Assembly: GCA_004293365.1 (NCBI GenBank)
Contig: RDYN01000028.1
Coordinates: forward strand, 1-60,825
Direction of reading: 5' to 3'
DNA from: Oscillatoriales cyanobacterium
GTDB lineage: Bacteria; Cyanobacteriota; Cyanobacteriia; Cyanobacteriales; Microcoleaceae
DNA: 60,825 nucleotides
In this document: in pieces, positions 42,133 to 50,768 of the stretch
Position numbering within the stretch: the stretch's first letter is position 1
Layout of the letters: each line of letters opens with the position of its first letter
The notes under the pieces: model-generated
What the model was told of the DNA's origin: nothing
What the model saw: only the letters and a program-made list of their open reading frames with translations
Database searches by the model: none
Program-made: the position numbers and the translations under genes

Positions 42133-42639
42133 ATGATAGTAGCTGGTACTGGATATCTTTGCTATTCAAAGTTTATCTTTGATGGCGATACTTTGAATCT
42201 TGATTTTCAAGGCGAACAATTCAAAGCAAGACTGCAATGGATTGATTCGCCTGAATCTAGAAAAAACTCACAATCGAGTACAGATTCTAGAATCCTGAAA
42301 CATTGGGAGTGGGCAGAAAAAGCTAAAACAACTTTGGCGAATTTAGTAGCTGGTAAACCGATCGTCACAATTCCGATCGAAAAAGACTCATTCAATCGGT
42401 GGGTTTGCGACTGCTACCTCGAAACAGTAAAAGCAGCAAACAACGTACAAATCCAGCTTTGCAAAGCCGGAATGGCAGCTACTTACCTTCCGTTTAACAG
42501 GTTTTCATACAGCACCAGAGAACTAGCTGTAATTCGAGGAATTATCACCGAGACAGCTAATGCCAATCGTAAAAAACGTGGCATTTGGTCAGAACCAAAT
42601 TTTATTCTCCCTTACGAATTTAAAAAACTAACAATCTAA
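42133..42639 (+). CDS. Staphylococcal-nuclease-like protein
   Basis: 168 aa. D17-G-D-T20 and the following RLQWIDSPES give the TNase/SNase calcium and catalytic motif; the second part (LVAGKPIVTI ... CYLETV ... LCKAGMA) has the family pattern, with the second catalytic Arg uncertain. No signal peptide, so it acts inside the cell unless released by lysis. Confidence 0.75.
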   Translation: MIVAGTGYLCYSKFIFDGDTLNLDFQGEQFKARLQWIDSPESRKNSQSSTDSRILKHWEWAEKAKTTLANLVAGKPIVTIPIEKDSFNRWVCDCYLETVKAANNVQIQLCKAGMAATYLPFNRFSYSTRELAVIRGIITETANANRKKRGIWSEPNFILPYEFKKLTI

Positions 42640-42643
42640 CCAA

Positions 42644-43589
42644 TCAGCAAATTCGACTGCACAACTCATCTAATTCTCGACCTTTTTCCAAAATAATTGA
42701 TTTTGCCAGTGCCTCAAGCTGAAAAATATTTTGGGGACTGGCATCATCGATATCATCATTTGCGATCGTCAGCGAAGATTGAAATCGATAATACTGCTGT
42801 GGCTTCAGTATATATTCAAGTTCAATTGCCACAGATTCGCTCATCCCGTCCATCATGATATTTATGAGCGGTTCGAGCCACTGCAACATCCCCCAGTTTT
42901 TGGCTTCTTTGCCCGAATATTTGCGAGTTAAATTTCCTGTCCCCAAAGAAACTAAAGTAATTTCTGATATATTTTTCGCAATTCTTAAACATTCTGCAAT
43001 TGCAAAGCTAGCAGGATTGTTAGCGAAAACTCCACCATCAATTAACGCATAACCCCCCAATTGGTATGGCTCAAAAAAAGTTGGTGCTGCGGTCGTTGCC
43101 ATAGCCGCTTGTGCCATAGTCGCATCCGATAATTTCTGAAAATTTCTTGTTTGTGTGTTGGCACTGTTATTTACGAAAAATATTGGCATCCGAGATTCAA
43201 TATCGTAAGCGGGAATTAAAATATTTGTTAGCGCTCGATCGAGAGTTGTTTCCCCTAGCACCTCATCGATCGCAAATTGTCTGCCTTTCGATGAATATTT
43301 CGGTTTAGTTAAATCATCTATTTTTGTGAAAGATTCGATCGCTGGTTCTTTAAATATTTTTTCTCCCTTGCGGTACAAATCAATTAATTGGTCGATCGAA
43401 CAATATGCTTCCAACCCGTTGTCGGCTGGCGCAACTAGCCCGCTTAGCCAGCATCCCCCCCGTTGAAGTCCCCACAATCAGATCGAACATCTGCCAAATA
43501 GCCCGGTTTGTCCGCTTTTCTATTTCAGCCAAAATCATTGCTGGGATAATTCCTCTAATCCCGCCACCGTCGATCGATAATATTTTCAT
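42644..43589 (-). pseudogene. Patatin-like phospholipase with poly-G frameshift
   Basis: From ATG 43589: [20 protein letters not shown] (oxyanion DGGGxRG) and VGTSTGG (nucleophile Ser). At a run of seven G's (43455-43461 on this strand's complement) the frame is lost; with six G's it continues as [20 protein letters not shown] through DGGVFANNP (catalytic Asp) to 42644, about 315 aa in all. Both catalytic residues survive. Similar enzymes act in CBASS and other defence systems, but no cyclase gene is nearby. It may be phase variable, dead, or a sequence error. Confidence 0.8.
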
Positions 43590-43648
43590 TTTTTTTACTT
43601 TGCACTATTATTGATTGTATAATTATTGTATACTTATTGGAGTATAGA

Positions 43649-44254
43649 ATGTTAGCCACTAAAATTATTCAGTACATGGAAGCCCGGAAATATCAAATTT
43701 TTCGGGGGAACAGAGAGCTAAATATTGTTTATGTTGAGGGGATGAACACCGATGGCACGCTAAATGGCGACGAACCAAACCACTTTAACGATGTGCGGAT
43801 GGTAATTGAATTTAACGATAAAGTGCCGATCGTCAGCGGCAAGTGGCAAGCAACGACCGAACCGGGATTCTATTACACCGACAATCCGATGAATCCAAGC
43901 GGTGCAGCGCGCATTGCTTTCGGTCAGTACAAGGCATGGCAGGTTGGCATTCACGGGATGAGCGAACCTCATGAAGCTCTAGTTCAAGTAGATTGGGTTA
44001 AGGTACACCGGGATTACAATCGAGATATGCTACGGACTAGGGATGATATTTATGAAGGCAACTTTGGCATCAATCAACATCACGGGTACGATCATCCCCA
44101 AAATGATATTTACACAGCCAGCGCCGGATGTTTGGTCGGGCGCACTCGCGCAGGTCACGCTCAATTTATGAATGTGATTAAAAGCGATCGGCGCTATCAA
44201 GCCGATCCAAATTTCATATTCACAACTACAATTATCCCAGGAAATAAACTATGA
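43649..44254 (+). CDS. L,D-transpeptidase-like / cell-wall protein
   Basis: 201 aa from ATG 43649 (RBS TTGGAG). The final part FGINQHHGYDHPQND, then YTASAGCLVGRTRAGHAQFM resembles the Cys-centred catalytic end of L,D-transpeptidase/YkuD-like folds (SxGC). No signal peptide. It could be a lysis or peptidoglycan-modifying enzyme of the element; assignment is tentative. Its stop overlaps the next start as ATGA. Confidence 0.5.
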   Translation: MLATKIIQYMEARKYQIFRGNRELNIVYVEGMNTDGTLNGDEPNHFNDVRMVIEFNDKVPIVSGKWQATTEPGFYYTDNPMNPSGAARIAFGQYKAWQVGIHGMSEPHEALVQVDWVKVHRDYNRDMLRTRDDIYEGNFGINQHHGYDHPQNDIYTASAGCLVGRTRAGHAQFMNVIKSDRRYQADPNFIFTTTIIPGNKL

Positions 44255-44649
44255 GTTTCAACACAAAATCTGTTTTTAATTCCGGCTCCAACTTTAATTC
44301 CGGTTCCAGTTTTAATTCTGGAACCGGAAGCAGTTCCGGCACCAAAACCAAAAAACCTGTTCCAACAACTAAAATAAGAACGCTTACAGTCAATAAATGC
44401 GGTTACGTGGTTTTATCGAATACTGCATCTTACCCTCTGTCAAAGCTTGTTTCGGTCAACGGGATATCCCGAGGCAGTATCAATCCGATTGCTTTTGTTC
44501 CTAGTGGCAAAGAGAAAAGTCCTTCTTGCAAAGTAGGAAGTTACGGCGCAAAAATCCAATCTCGGCACTTTTCTCACAACAATAAACTTTATGTTTTTTC
44601 TAGCCCTGCGGGTCCTGGAGCAAAAATCAAACTTGTTTACGACAAATAG
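44251..44649 (+). CDS. Low-complexity FNSGS protein
   Basis: 132 aa. The N-terminus is repeats of FNSGS (SNFNSGSSFNSGTGSSSG), followed by a basic linker and a beta-rich domain (RTLTVNKCGYVVLSNTASYP). Translationally coupled to the preceding gene. Not recognised; a structural or secreted partner is possible. Confidence 0.5.
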   Translation: MSFNTKSVFNSGSNFNSGSSFNSGTGSSSGTKTKKPVPTTKIRTLTVNKCGYVVLSNTASYPLSKLVSVNGISRGSINPIAFVPSGKEKSPSCKVGSYGAKIQSRHFSHNNKLYVFSSPAGPGAKIKLVYDK

Positions 44650-44658
44650 CAATTGAAA

Positions 44659-44699
44659 ATAAGTAAGGCAACACAGCAAATTTGTGTTGCCTTACTTAT
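44659..44699. terminator. Bidirectional terminator
   Basis: ATAAGTAAGGCAACACA and complement between convergent genes. Confidence 0.8.
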
Positions 44700-44708
44700 G
44701 ATTTATGG

Positions 44709-45014
44709 TTAATCACTGACTCGCTTCTCTCTAATTTCCAAAATATCGATTAGATGACGGCGAATTCTTAAATCGCTTCCTGTAGTTTTGAGCAAAATTT
44801 CAGCAGTCAACGAACTCAAGAAAATTACAGTTAGGATAAAGAACACAAAAAATCTTGGACTTCCTGGCAACCAATTAAATAAATTAGTTATCTCTATCAT
44901 TCTTTTAGTCTCATTTTTATGGGTGGCATGAGAAGCTTCTAAAGCTTCTACTTTCATTTCTAATACCCTAACTCTTTCTACAAAAGAATCGGGTAAATCG
45001 GGAATGTATTTCAT
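44709..45014 (-). CDS. Single-pass membrane protein with coiled coil
   Basis: 101 aa from ATG 45014. Residues about 8-45 form a coiled coil (VERVRVLEMKVEALEASHAT), followed by one membrane helix (FFVFFILTVIFLSSLTAEIL) and a basic cytoplasmic tail. Last gene of the leftward operon. Not recognised. Confidence 0.55.
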   Translation of the reverse strand: MKYIPDLPDSFVERVRVLEMKVEALEASHATHKNETKRMIEITNLFNWLPGSPRFFVFFILTVIFLSSLTAEILLKTTGSDLRIRRHLIDILEIREKRVSD

Positions 45015-45113
45015 AATTTTACACTCACTCAATAAACATATTTTAACCAATATCTTGTAAGTGAAAATACTGAATTTTAACTGTAGCAAATAAAACTTTA
45101 ATATAGTCAAAAA

Positions 45114-45515
45114 TCACAACCGATCCCAGAAATCCAAAAAATCAAACCATTTGCACATAATTTTGAGAACCAACTTAACCTCAATAATTTTGATTAAATT
45201 GAATTTAAACCACTCAGTAAATCCGTTCAAACTTGGATCGAGATATCTCCGCTGTTTAGCGTAGCGTCTGTGCATTGCAAGTTCAAGCTGCCTCATGTTG
45301 TTGGTTTCAACACAAATAATAAAATCTAAAGATTCGTAGATTTCGCTAAGCTGGTTGTATCTTTCAGTCATGTATCTGGTTAGCCCAATTTTGTAGCACT
45401 TATATTTTCTGGAATATACAATATATACAAAACCAGGGACATAATCATTGCGCTGTGTTTGATTCGATCGTAGTTTTTGTCGCGCATCGCCCTTCAAAAT
45501 AGGTTTATTTTTCAT
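45114..45515 (-). CDS. T5orf172/GIY-YIG-superfamily protein
   Basis: 133 aa. GFVYIVYSRKYKCYKIGLT and LELAMHRRYAKQRRY with a later GFTEWFKF match the T5orf172/MUG113 branch of GIY-YIG nucleases. Often found in phages and plasmids. Start overlaps the preceding gene by 11 bp. Confidence 0.75.
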   Translation of the reverse strand: MKNKPILKGDARQKLRSNQTQRNDYVPGFVYIVYSRKYKCYKIGLTRYMTERYNQLSEIYESLDFIICVETNNMRQLELAMHRRYAKQRRYLDPSLNGFTEWFKFNLIKIIEVKLVLKIMCKWFDFLDFWDRL

Positions 45516-47295
45516 CAGTTATTTTGCCAAATTTTGATTCAAGTAAACTATACCATTCTTTAGATTTTAGAAACGGTCTACCGCTATTACCTTTCATAAA
45601 TATCTTTGTGCTTGTTTGAGTCACCCCAAGTTGGAGAATTTTGAGGCTCAACCACAAAGCTTTATCAGGGTCGATCGGGATTAATTCGATCGCATCTTCC
45701 ACTTCCGCATTTGGCACGCTGTACTTCCTCATCAGCCCAAAAACCCGCGCTAAAGCCTTGGTTCGTTCCTTCTCGGGAAGTGTGGAAGCAGGGGAAGCGA
45801 TTAAACTAGAATTCTCTTCTGGCAAGGCTTTTGGGAATTCCGGCTGTACTTCCACAGCGAACATATCGCTTTCAGAACTGGGGAAGTCATCAATAGGCAA
45901 AAACTCTGCATTCCAAGCGTCTAGCAATCGCTTTTTAGCTACCTCTAAAAGTTCTTCCGAGGTTGGTTCAGTTTGTACTTGTGACTTGGGTTCGGGCTTT
46001 GGTTGGGGTTCTATTTCAGGAGATAGATCGGCTTTGCTAACTGTGGCAAAACCGCCATCCTCCCGCTGCCACTTGCTCAGATCGGGGACGATCGCCGGGA
46101 ATTCTCCCACCTCAGAACTAATCCAAGCACTGCGTTTACCAAAGGATTCCAAATAGTCCCTAACTTTTTGATACTTAGTATATTCTTCGCTATCTTTCGG
46201 AAAGCGATTGCAGTAAGACTCGCACTCCTCAACTGCAAATTTGCCCATATAAATGGAGCAGAAGCATTCGGCTAAATCGCTTTCACCTTCCAATCCCCAA
46301 GTGATAACTTGCCTACCTTGAGCTAAAGCAAAAATACGGATTTTAAGCTCGCGACAAAGCGTGAGGTATTCGCCCATCAAATCGCGAGCTGATGGCGAAA
46401 TAACCTGTTTATTTTCTACTATCGCTTTGATGTTCTTGGCGATCGCCTTCCACTCGTCAAATGCAACAGACCAATAGGGGTAATCAATTCCATCAGCCAT
46501 CAGTACAGTTCGATCGATGCGTTCTTGCTGAAGTTTCAGCATCTCCGATCGAATGGCAACATAATCTTCTGGTACGCCTACAACATCCAAAAAACGCCAC
46601 TGATGCGGTTTGCGCTTGATGCTGACCACAAACTTTTTCTCGGACGGAAAGACATCTAGCAACCAATCAACCAACATTGTTTTGCCACCGTTTGTCGGAG
46701 CGACGGCGCGAATGTGGGTGTAATTTTCCGGTTGGTTGCGAAAGTCTGCCCAGTCAAAAAATTTAACCCCGAAGTCAGGGACGATCGGCAGTTCTACCCC
46801 AAACGGAAATGAAGATCGATCGACTATCAGTTCTTCTGTTTCCGGCTCTGGCTCTGACTTATTTACTTGTTCAGTTTCCAACAACGCTTGTTCATGGCGA
46901 AGTTTGGCATCAGCAACTTGCTGGCGTGCCCATTCGGGGTGCTTGTGCGCGATCGAAGTTGCCAGCGCTTTGTCTGCATCAAGGGCAAAATCTTTCACCG
47001 CTGCTGCTGCCCGAGCAGTTTGTTTATCGATTTCTTCTTGAATGATTATCGGGCGCGTAGCCTCTGCCAGTTCCCGCTGCTGCTGTTTCTTCTCGGCAAT
47101 TGCGCTGTCGATCGCCCGCTGTTGGGCGATCGCATTTTTGAGGGATTGCTTGCGGTTGAGGAAGCAGCCAATCGCAGCAACCGGAGCTACTAGCCGAACG
47201 ATCGACCAATTCTTCGTTGATGCCGGGGCGATCGACAGCGCGATCGCCAAACAACCGCCGATAAGACTACCCATCATTCCTGTAGGGCTAGTCAT
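45505..47295 (-). CDS. Membrane-anchored FtsK/HerA-like ATPase
   Basis: 596 aa. Two hydrophobic segments at the N-terminus (LIGGCLAIALSIA, IVRLVAPVAAIGCFL), a coiled region, then a P-loop ATPase: Walker A APTNGGKT (about residue 200) and Walker B YWSVAFDEW (about 278), with ALAQGRQVITWGLEGESDL as sensor. A Glu/Pro-rich linker leads to a C-terminal domain of about 110 residues ending in FMKGNSGRPFLKSKEWY (possible DNA-binding HTH). Such ATPases pump DNA across membranes in conjugation (VirD4/TraB), chromosome segregation or packaging of membrane-containing and filamentous viruses. Which applies is unknown. Confidence 0.75.
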   Translation of the reverse strand: MTSPTGMMGSLIGGCLAIALSIAPASTKNWSIVRLVAPVAAIGCFLNRKQSLKNAIAQQRAIDSAIAEKKQQQRELAEATRPIIIQEEIDKQTARAAAAVKDFALDADKALATSIAHKHPEWARQQVADAKLRHEQALLETEQVNKSEPEPETEELIVDRSSFPFGVELPIVPDFGVKFFDWADFRNQPENYTHIRAVAPTNGGKTMLVDWLLDVFPSEKKFVVSIKRKPHQWRFLDVVGVPEDYVAIRSEMLKLQQERIDRTVLMADGIDYPYWSVAFDEWKAIAKNIKAIVENKQVISPSARDLMGEYLTLCRELKIRIFALAQGRQVITWGLEGESDLAECFCSIYMGKFAVEECESYCNRFPKDSEEYTKYQKVRDYLESFGKRSAWISSEVGEFPAIVPDLSKWQREDGGFATVSKADLSPEIEPQPKPEPKSQVQTEPTSEELLEVAKKRLLDAWNAEFLPIDDFPSSESDMFAVEVQPEFPKALPEENSSLIASPASTLPEKERTKALARVFGLMRKYSVPNAEVEDAIELIPIDPDKALWLSLKILQLGVTQTSTKIFMKGNSGRPFLKSKEWYSLLESKFGKITDEK

Positions 47296-47656
47296 CGTTG
47301 CCTCCTAGCATCCCGAGCAGCATTAGAAAAAGTGCGATCGCCCCAACAGCAATCAAAATGTGTTGGATTGTGACATATTTGAGCGATTCCCACCACGGTG
47401 CAGCGAACCCCAAGAAGAGTGCAATCCCACCGCTGCGCCACAGCGATTTCTCGGTAGAACTGCGCGGTGGATAAAACAAAATTACTCCGGTTGCGATGAA
47501 AGTGCCGGCGATCGATAACCGCAATAATTCAGGATATGCCCGCCCGATGTTGGCTGCTAATATTCCAGCCGAGAAAAAAATTCCCCGAGTTGCCCAATCG
47601 TATCGATCGAGCAATTCTAAAAGTTCAACTGATTCTTTAGTTTTTGATGTTTCCAT
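47288..47656 (-). CDS. Small polytopic membrane protein
   Basis: 122 aa with about four hydrophobic segments (GIFFSAGILAANIG, LSIAGTFIATGVILFY, GGIALFLGFAAPWW, HILIAVGAIALFLMLLGML). Overlaps the ATPase gene by 8 bp. Not recognised; probably its membrane partner. Confidence 0.6.
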   Translation of the reverse strand: METSKTKESVELLELLDRYDWATRGIFFSAGILAANIGRAYPELLRLSIAGTFIATGVILFYPPRSSTEKSLWRSGGIALFLGFAAPWWESLKYVTIQHILIAVGAIALFLMLLGMLGGNDD

Positions 47657-47661
47657 GTTTT

Positions 47662-48537
47662 TTAACTGAAGAATTTCTTAAGTTTGCTGGCTCCTTTGGC
47701 AATTCCACCGCCGATTTTTTTGGTTGTACCCAGTACATTTTTAGCAATGTTGCCCGACCAAGAAAAACTGATCGAGTCTGGTGAACGACCTGTCGGTAAT
47801 TGCTGTTGCTGGCTACCTGATGCTATGAAAGTTTTAGGGCGATCGGATCGATCGTTGCCTCCAACACCAAAACCACCGCCCACAACTTTGGGATGAGTTT
47901 CTGCATCGCTGCCGTAGGTAAGAAAAAGTTTAGCCGCTTCGTACTCATCAACTAATTCTGATTTCCACTGTTCGATCTCTTGAGCAGAAGCTATGCCAGC
48001 AGCAATACTTTCCTGGAAATTAGTAAAAGCTGCGTTAACTTTATCTGTTGCTTGTTGAAGAAAAACAATTTCTTTGCTATCGATTAACCGTTTATCTTCT
48101 GTAGCTTGATGTTCGATGACTGTCTTTTTAGACTCAAGTCTGTGATCTTGAACTCCGTTGCGAGCTAAAAATTTGGCTTCAGCGATCGCCATATCAACCG
48201 TAGACTTCTTAACTTTTCTAGCACTATCAAACCCCTGTTTGACCATTTCTGCTTGGGCTTCAGACCACTCAACAGTGCCGTCCACAATATCTTGCCATTG
48301 AGATTTCATCTTGGGAATCAACTTTCTGAGTTCCCGAAATTGTTCCGCTACATCGGCAAACCGGGCAAAATCTGCGTTAGTCCAGCTTGCGATATTGCTG
48401 ATGTCAACGGCGTAATGGTCGTTCAAAGACTGCAAAATTGTGTCTGTAAATCCAAAACTTTTGACTGCATCAAACAATGTCTTTTGTTGGCTTGAACTTA
48501 CAGCTAATTTACCAGCATCGTATTTTACAATTGCCAT
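47662..48537 (-). CDS. Hypothetical helical protein of the ATPase operon
   Basis: 291 aa, mainly helical with a Gly-rich C-terminal tail (VVGGGFGVGGNDRSDRP; IGGGIAKGASKLKKFFS) that looks amphipathic. Not recognised. Could be a structural component. Confidence 0.55.
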   Translation of the reverse strand: MAIVKYDAGKLAVSSSQQKTLFDAVKSFGFTDTILQSLNDHYAVDISNIASWTNADFARFADVAEQFRELRKLIPKMKSQWQDIVDGTVEWSEAQAEMVKQGFDSARKVKKSTVDMAIAEAKFLARNGVQDHRLESKKTVIEHQATEDKRLIDSKEIVFLQQATDKVNAAFTNFQESIAAGIASAQEIEQWKSELVDEYEAAKLFLTYGSDAETHPKVVGGGFGVGGNDRSDRPKTFIASGSQQQQLPTGRSPDSISFSWSGNIAKNVLGTTKKIGGGIAKGASKLKKFFS

Positions 48538-48546
48538 TTTTTTCTC

Positions 48547-48912
48547 CTAGTTTTCGTATTTGTTAAGCAGCCATACTGTTACTGCGATCGCCAGTATCCA
48601 GTAAAACTTATTGAGCTTCAGCTTTTTTGTCCACAAATCCAGTAAACCAATTTTTTCAGTGACATTCGATTTTACTGAACTTTTAGGCGTAACTTTTGCC
48701 TCTGAAGTTTTGACAGCAAAAGGTACTGGCAGAAACACTGCAATTGTTGCAAAGGTTGCAGTTGTTGCGATGACTCCTGAAAATACAATCAATTTCCAGT
48801 TATCAGTCGCTATCGATCGCAGCGGAATTTGGTTGAGATTGGCAGGCTGAGATTTCGATCTCTTGACGTGAATGTAATCGGCGATTGACGCGATCGGGCT
48901 TCTTAGCAACAT
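48547..48912 (-). CDS. Small membrane protein
   Basis: 121 aa with two hydrophobic helices (LIVFSGVIATTATFATIAVF near the middle; FYWILAIAVTVWLLNKY at the end). Not recognised. Part of the leftward operon. Confidence 0.55.
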   Translation of the reverse strand: MLLRSPIASIADYIHVKRSKSQPANLNQIPLRSIATDNWKLIVFSGVIATTATFATIAVFLPVPFAVKTSEAKVTPKSSVKSNVTEKIGLLDLWTKKLKLNKFYWILAIAVTVWLLNKYEN

Positions 48913-49084
48913 TGATTTTCAACTCAACACAACATCAAAACTTCCATGTCACCTATTTCATGTGACAGTTTTATTGTCGGCAAATTCAACAAAAACAAAA
49001 GAAATAATTTGGTTTGCTGAGCTTGCCGATTCTGCTGCTGAATAAGAATTTCGTTGACAATATCCTCACCCAACAGCAACAAAT

Positions 49085-49642
49085 CTATTCCGACCACATC
49101 CCGATTTGCTTGGGTTGAGGTTTTTTTTCCCCTGGCAAACTTGCACCTTTCATGTCGATCGGCACTGAAGCCACGATTTTCCCGATAGCTGAAAAATTGC
49201 TACGGATATTGCCGACTCGATTGGAAAGTGCTGCTGCCAAATTAGTTGCCAGCGAATAGGTGAAAACATCGACCAGTTGTTCGGCTGCTGCTGCTCCAGC
49301 ATCGGTCAAACCTAGTGCTGCTTCAGTCATGATTGACTGAATTGCTACAGTCATCTCACCTTTTTCTTCAGGCTCCCCGACTTGTTCGTTAATAGCTTCT
49401 GGGTTAATTTCATTGTGTGCCTGCTGACTTCCTGTTCGATCGCAAGCAATCTGCAAAATCGCTTCACTCGGAGCCATTAACATCGATCGCACTAAATCGA
49501 AATATCTTTTTAATTCCGCCATATCCTGTTCGTCAATTTGAGAATTCTGCCAATCTTTGTGACCCAATGCTTTCCGCACGTTGGTGATATCAGCAACTTT
49601 GGTTAATCCCAATTGAAATTTAGCTTCTGTTCTCGTAATCAT
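49085..49642 (-). CDS. Hypothetical helical protein
   Basis: 185 aa from ATG 49642 (RBS GAGGA). N-terminal HTH-like part (TRTEAKFQLGLTKVADITNV), an Ala-rich helical C-terminus (LGLTDAGAAAAEQLVDVFTY). Not recognised; overlaps the next upstream gene. Confidence 0.55.
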   Translation of the reverse strand: MITRTEAKFQLGLTKVADITNVRKALGHKDWQNSQIDEQDMAELKRYFDLVRSMLMAPSEAILQIACDRTGSQQAHNEINPEAINEQVGEPEEKGEMTVAIQSIMTEAALGLTDAGAAAAEQLVDVFTYSLATNLAAALSNRVGNIRSNFSAIGKIVASVPIDMKGASLPGEKKPQPKQIGMWSE

Positions 49643-49859
49643 TCTGTGTTTCCTCAAAATAGTTTGCTGTTTCTAGTCCAACATTTTCTAGATATTCGAT
49701 GGTCTTTTCGGTGCTGCGATCGAACTGCTGATAAATTCGTTCGATTTCCACCAAGCACCACCTCAAAAAATCTGAAAATCTGCGCCCGTACAACCTTCGA
49801 TCAACTTCGGGGCATAACTCCAGCAGTTCCAGCCGACGTTTGAATGTTGCCTCAGTCAT
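49620..49859 (-). CDS. Small hypothetical protein
   Basis: 79 aa, helical (FKRRLELLELCPEVDRRLYG). Its ATG overlaps the previous stop (ATGA). Not recognised. Confidence 0.55.
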   Translation of the reverse strand: MTEATFKRRLELLELCPEVDRRLYGRRFSDFLRWCLVEIERIYQQFDRSTEKTIEYLENVGLETANYFEETQNDYENRS

Positions 49860-50098
49860 TGGGCACGCAGTTCCAGGATTTGCCTGAGCTCACTTCGCGT
49901 CCACCACTCCCGCTTGCCTTCTTTTATTGCCTTTAGAACTTTTGATCGCACAACACGACGGGCTTTGAACGATTCGGGCGATCGATATTCTGGTGGAATG
50001 CCACCAAATTCTAAAATCTGATCGTCGGTAAGGTGAAAGCTGTTACCGTCTGAATCAAAAATCTCAGAAAGCCTTACTGCATTTGCTTTGTCGTTCAT
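49856..50098 (-). CDS. Small hypothetical protein
   Basis: 80 aa with LTDDQILEFGGIPPEYRSPE and a basic KARRVVRSKVLKAIKEGKRE region. Not recognised; coupled to the next gene. Confidence 0.5.
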   Translation of the reverse strand: MNDKANAVRLSEIFDSDGNSFHLTDDQILEFGGIPPEYRSPESFKARRVVRSKVLKAIKEGKREWWTRSELRQILELRAQ

Positions 50099-50176
50099 GG
50101 TGAGCTACTTGCCGAGCTACTTTTGTGCATTTATTTCGGACACAAAAGTAGCTCACAGACACCTAAAAAAATAAAC

Positions 50177-50371
50177 CTAACGTCCACCAGCTCGCGGTGG
50201 CGCTGCATCAGAATTTGGAACAACTGCCGTGCAATCCCAGTACCCCATATCGCGAGCACCGCCCTTAGTTCTGGCGATCGCCTCTTCTACAGTTCTGCCC
50301 CGTACTTGCATTTTGATATCCGGGTTGTACGCGCGAACGATCGTTACTGCGTGTGTTGGTTGTAAAATCAT
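50177..50371 (-). CDS. Small hypothetical protein
   Basis: 64 aa, first gene of the leftward ATPase operon. Upstream on this strand is CAGCTTCCGCTGAGCAGGTG about 35 nt before the start, similar in place and sequence to the motif before the rightward genes. Confidence 0.5.
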   Translation of the reverse strand: MILQPTHAVTIVRAYNPDIKMQVRGRTVEEAIARTKGGARDMGYWDCTAVVPNSDAAPPRAGGR

Positions 50372-50559
50372 GTTGTGTTTCTTTCCAGAAATATCACCTG
50401 CTCAGCGGAAGCTGAGTAAAGCTAGGTTGGTGCTGTAACACCAACCTAGTTCTGTGTTTGCAGGATTTCTTGACTGTAACATCCCATGGATGTTACGTCA
50501 ATACAAATACTAAATATTTTATGCAAGATTTCCGTACAGTCGCAGAATATAGTAGAAAG

Positions 50560-50739
50560 ATGACTAAGAAAAAGGGAAGCAGGGACAAACGCGATCGGCT
50601 GACATTCGATATCTCGGGGCTGCGCGATCGGCTGCTGGCTCAGGCTGCGGAACCGGGGCAGTCGCTAGCATCGATCGTTCGCATGATTTTACTGGAGGGC
50701 TTGGAACAACGCGAAAAAAAAACAGATGATCGCGATTGA
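50560..50739 (+). CDS. RHH-like regulator
   Basis: 59 aa from ATG 50560 (MTKKKGSRDKRDRLTFDISG, LRDRLLAQAAEPGQSLASIV, RMILLEGLEQ): basic arm, beta strand, two helices. Divergent from the ATPase operon, so likely its regulator or a partition-type protein. Confidence 0.65.
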   Translation: MTKKKGSRDKRDRLTFDISGLRDRLLAQAAEPGQSLASIVRMILLEGLEQREKKTDDRD

Positions 50740-50768
50740 CGATCGGCTGGGTTTTCGATGATATCTAG

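Noticed and set aside
42644..43589. CBASS defence operon
   Set aside because: Patatin effectors occur in CBASS, but no CD-NTase or cap gene is adjacent, and the gene is frameshifted.
45505..47295. Conjugation coupling protein proving an ICE
   Set aside because: The ATPase fits several DNA pumps, and no relaxase, VirB4 or pilus gene was recognised.
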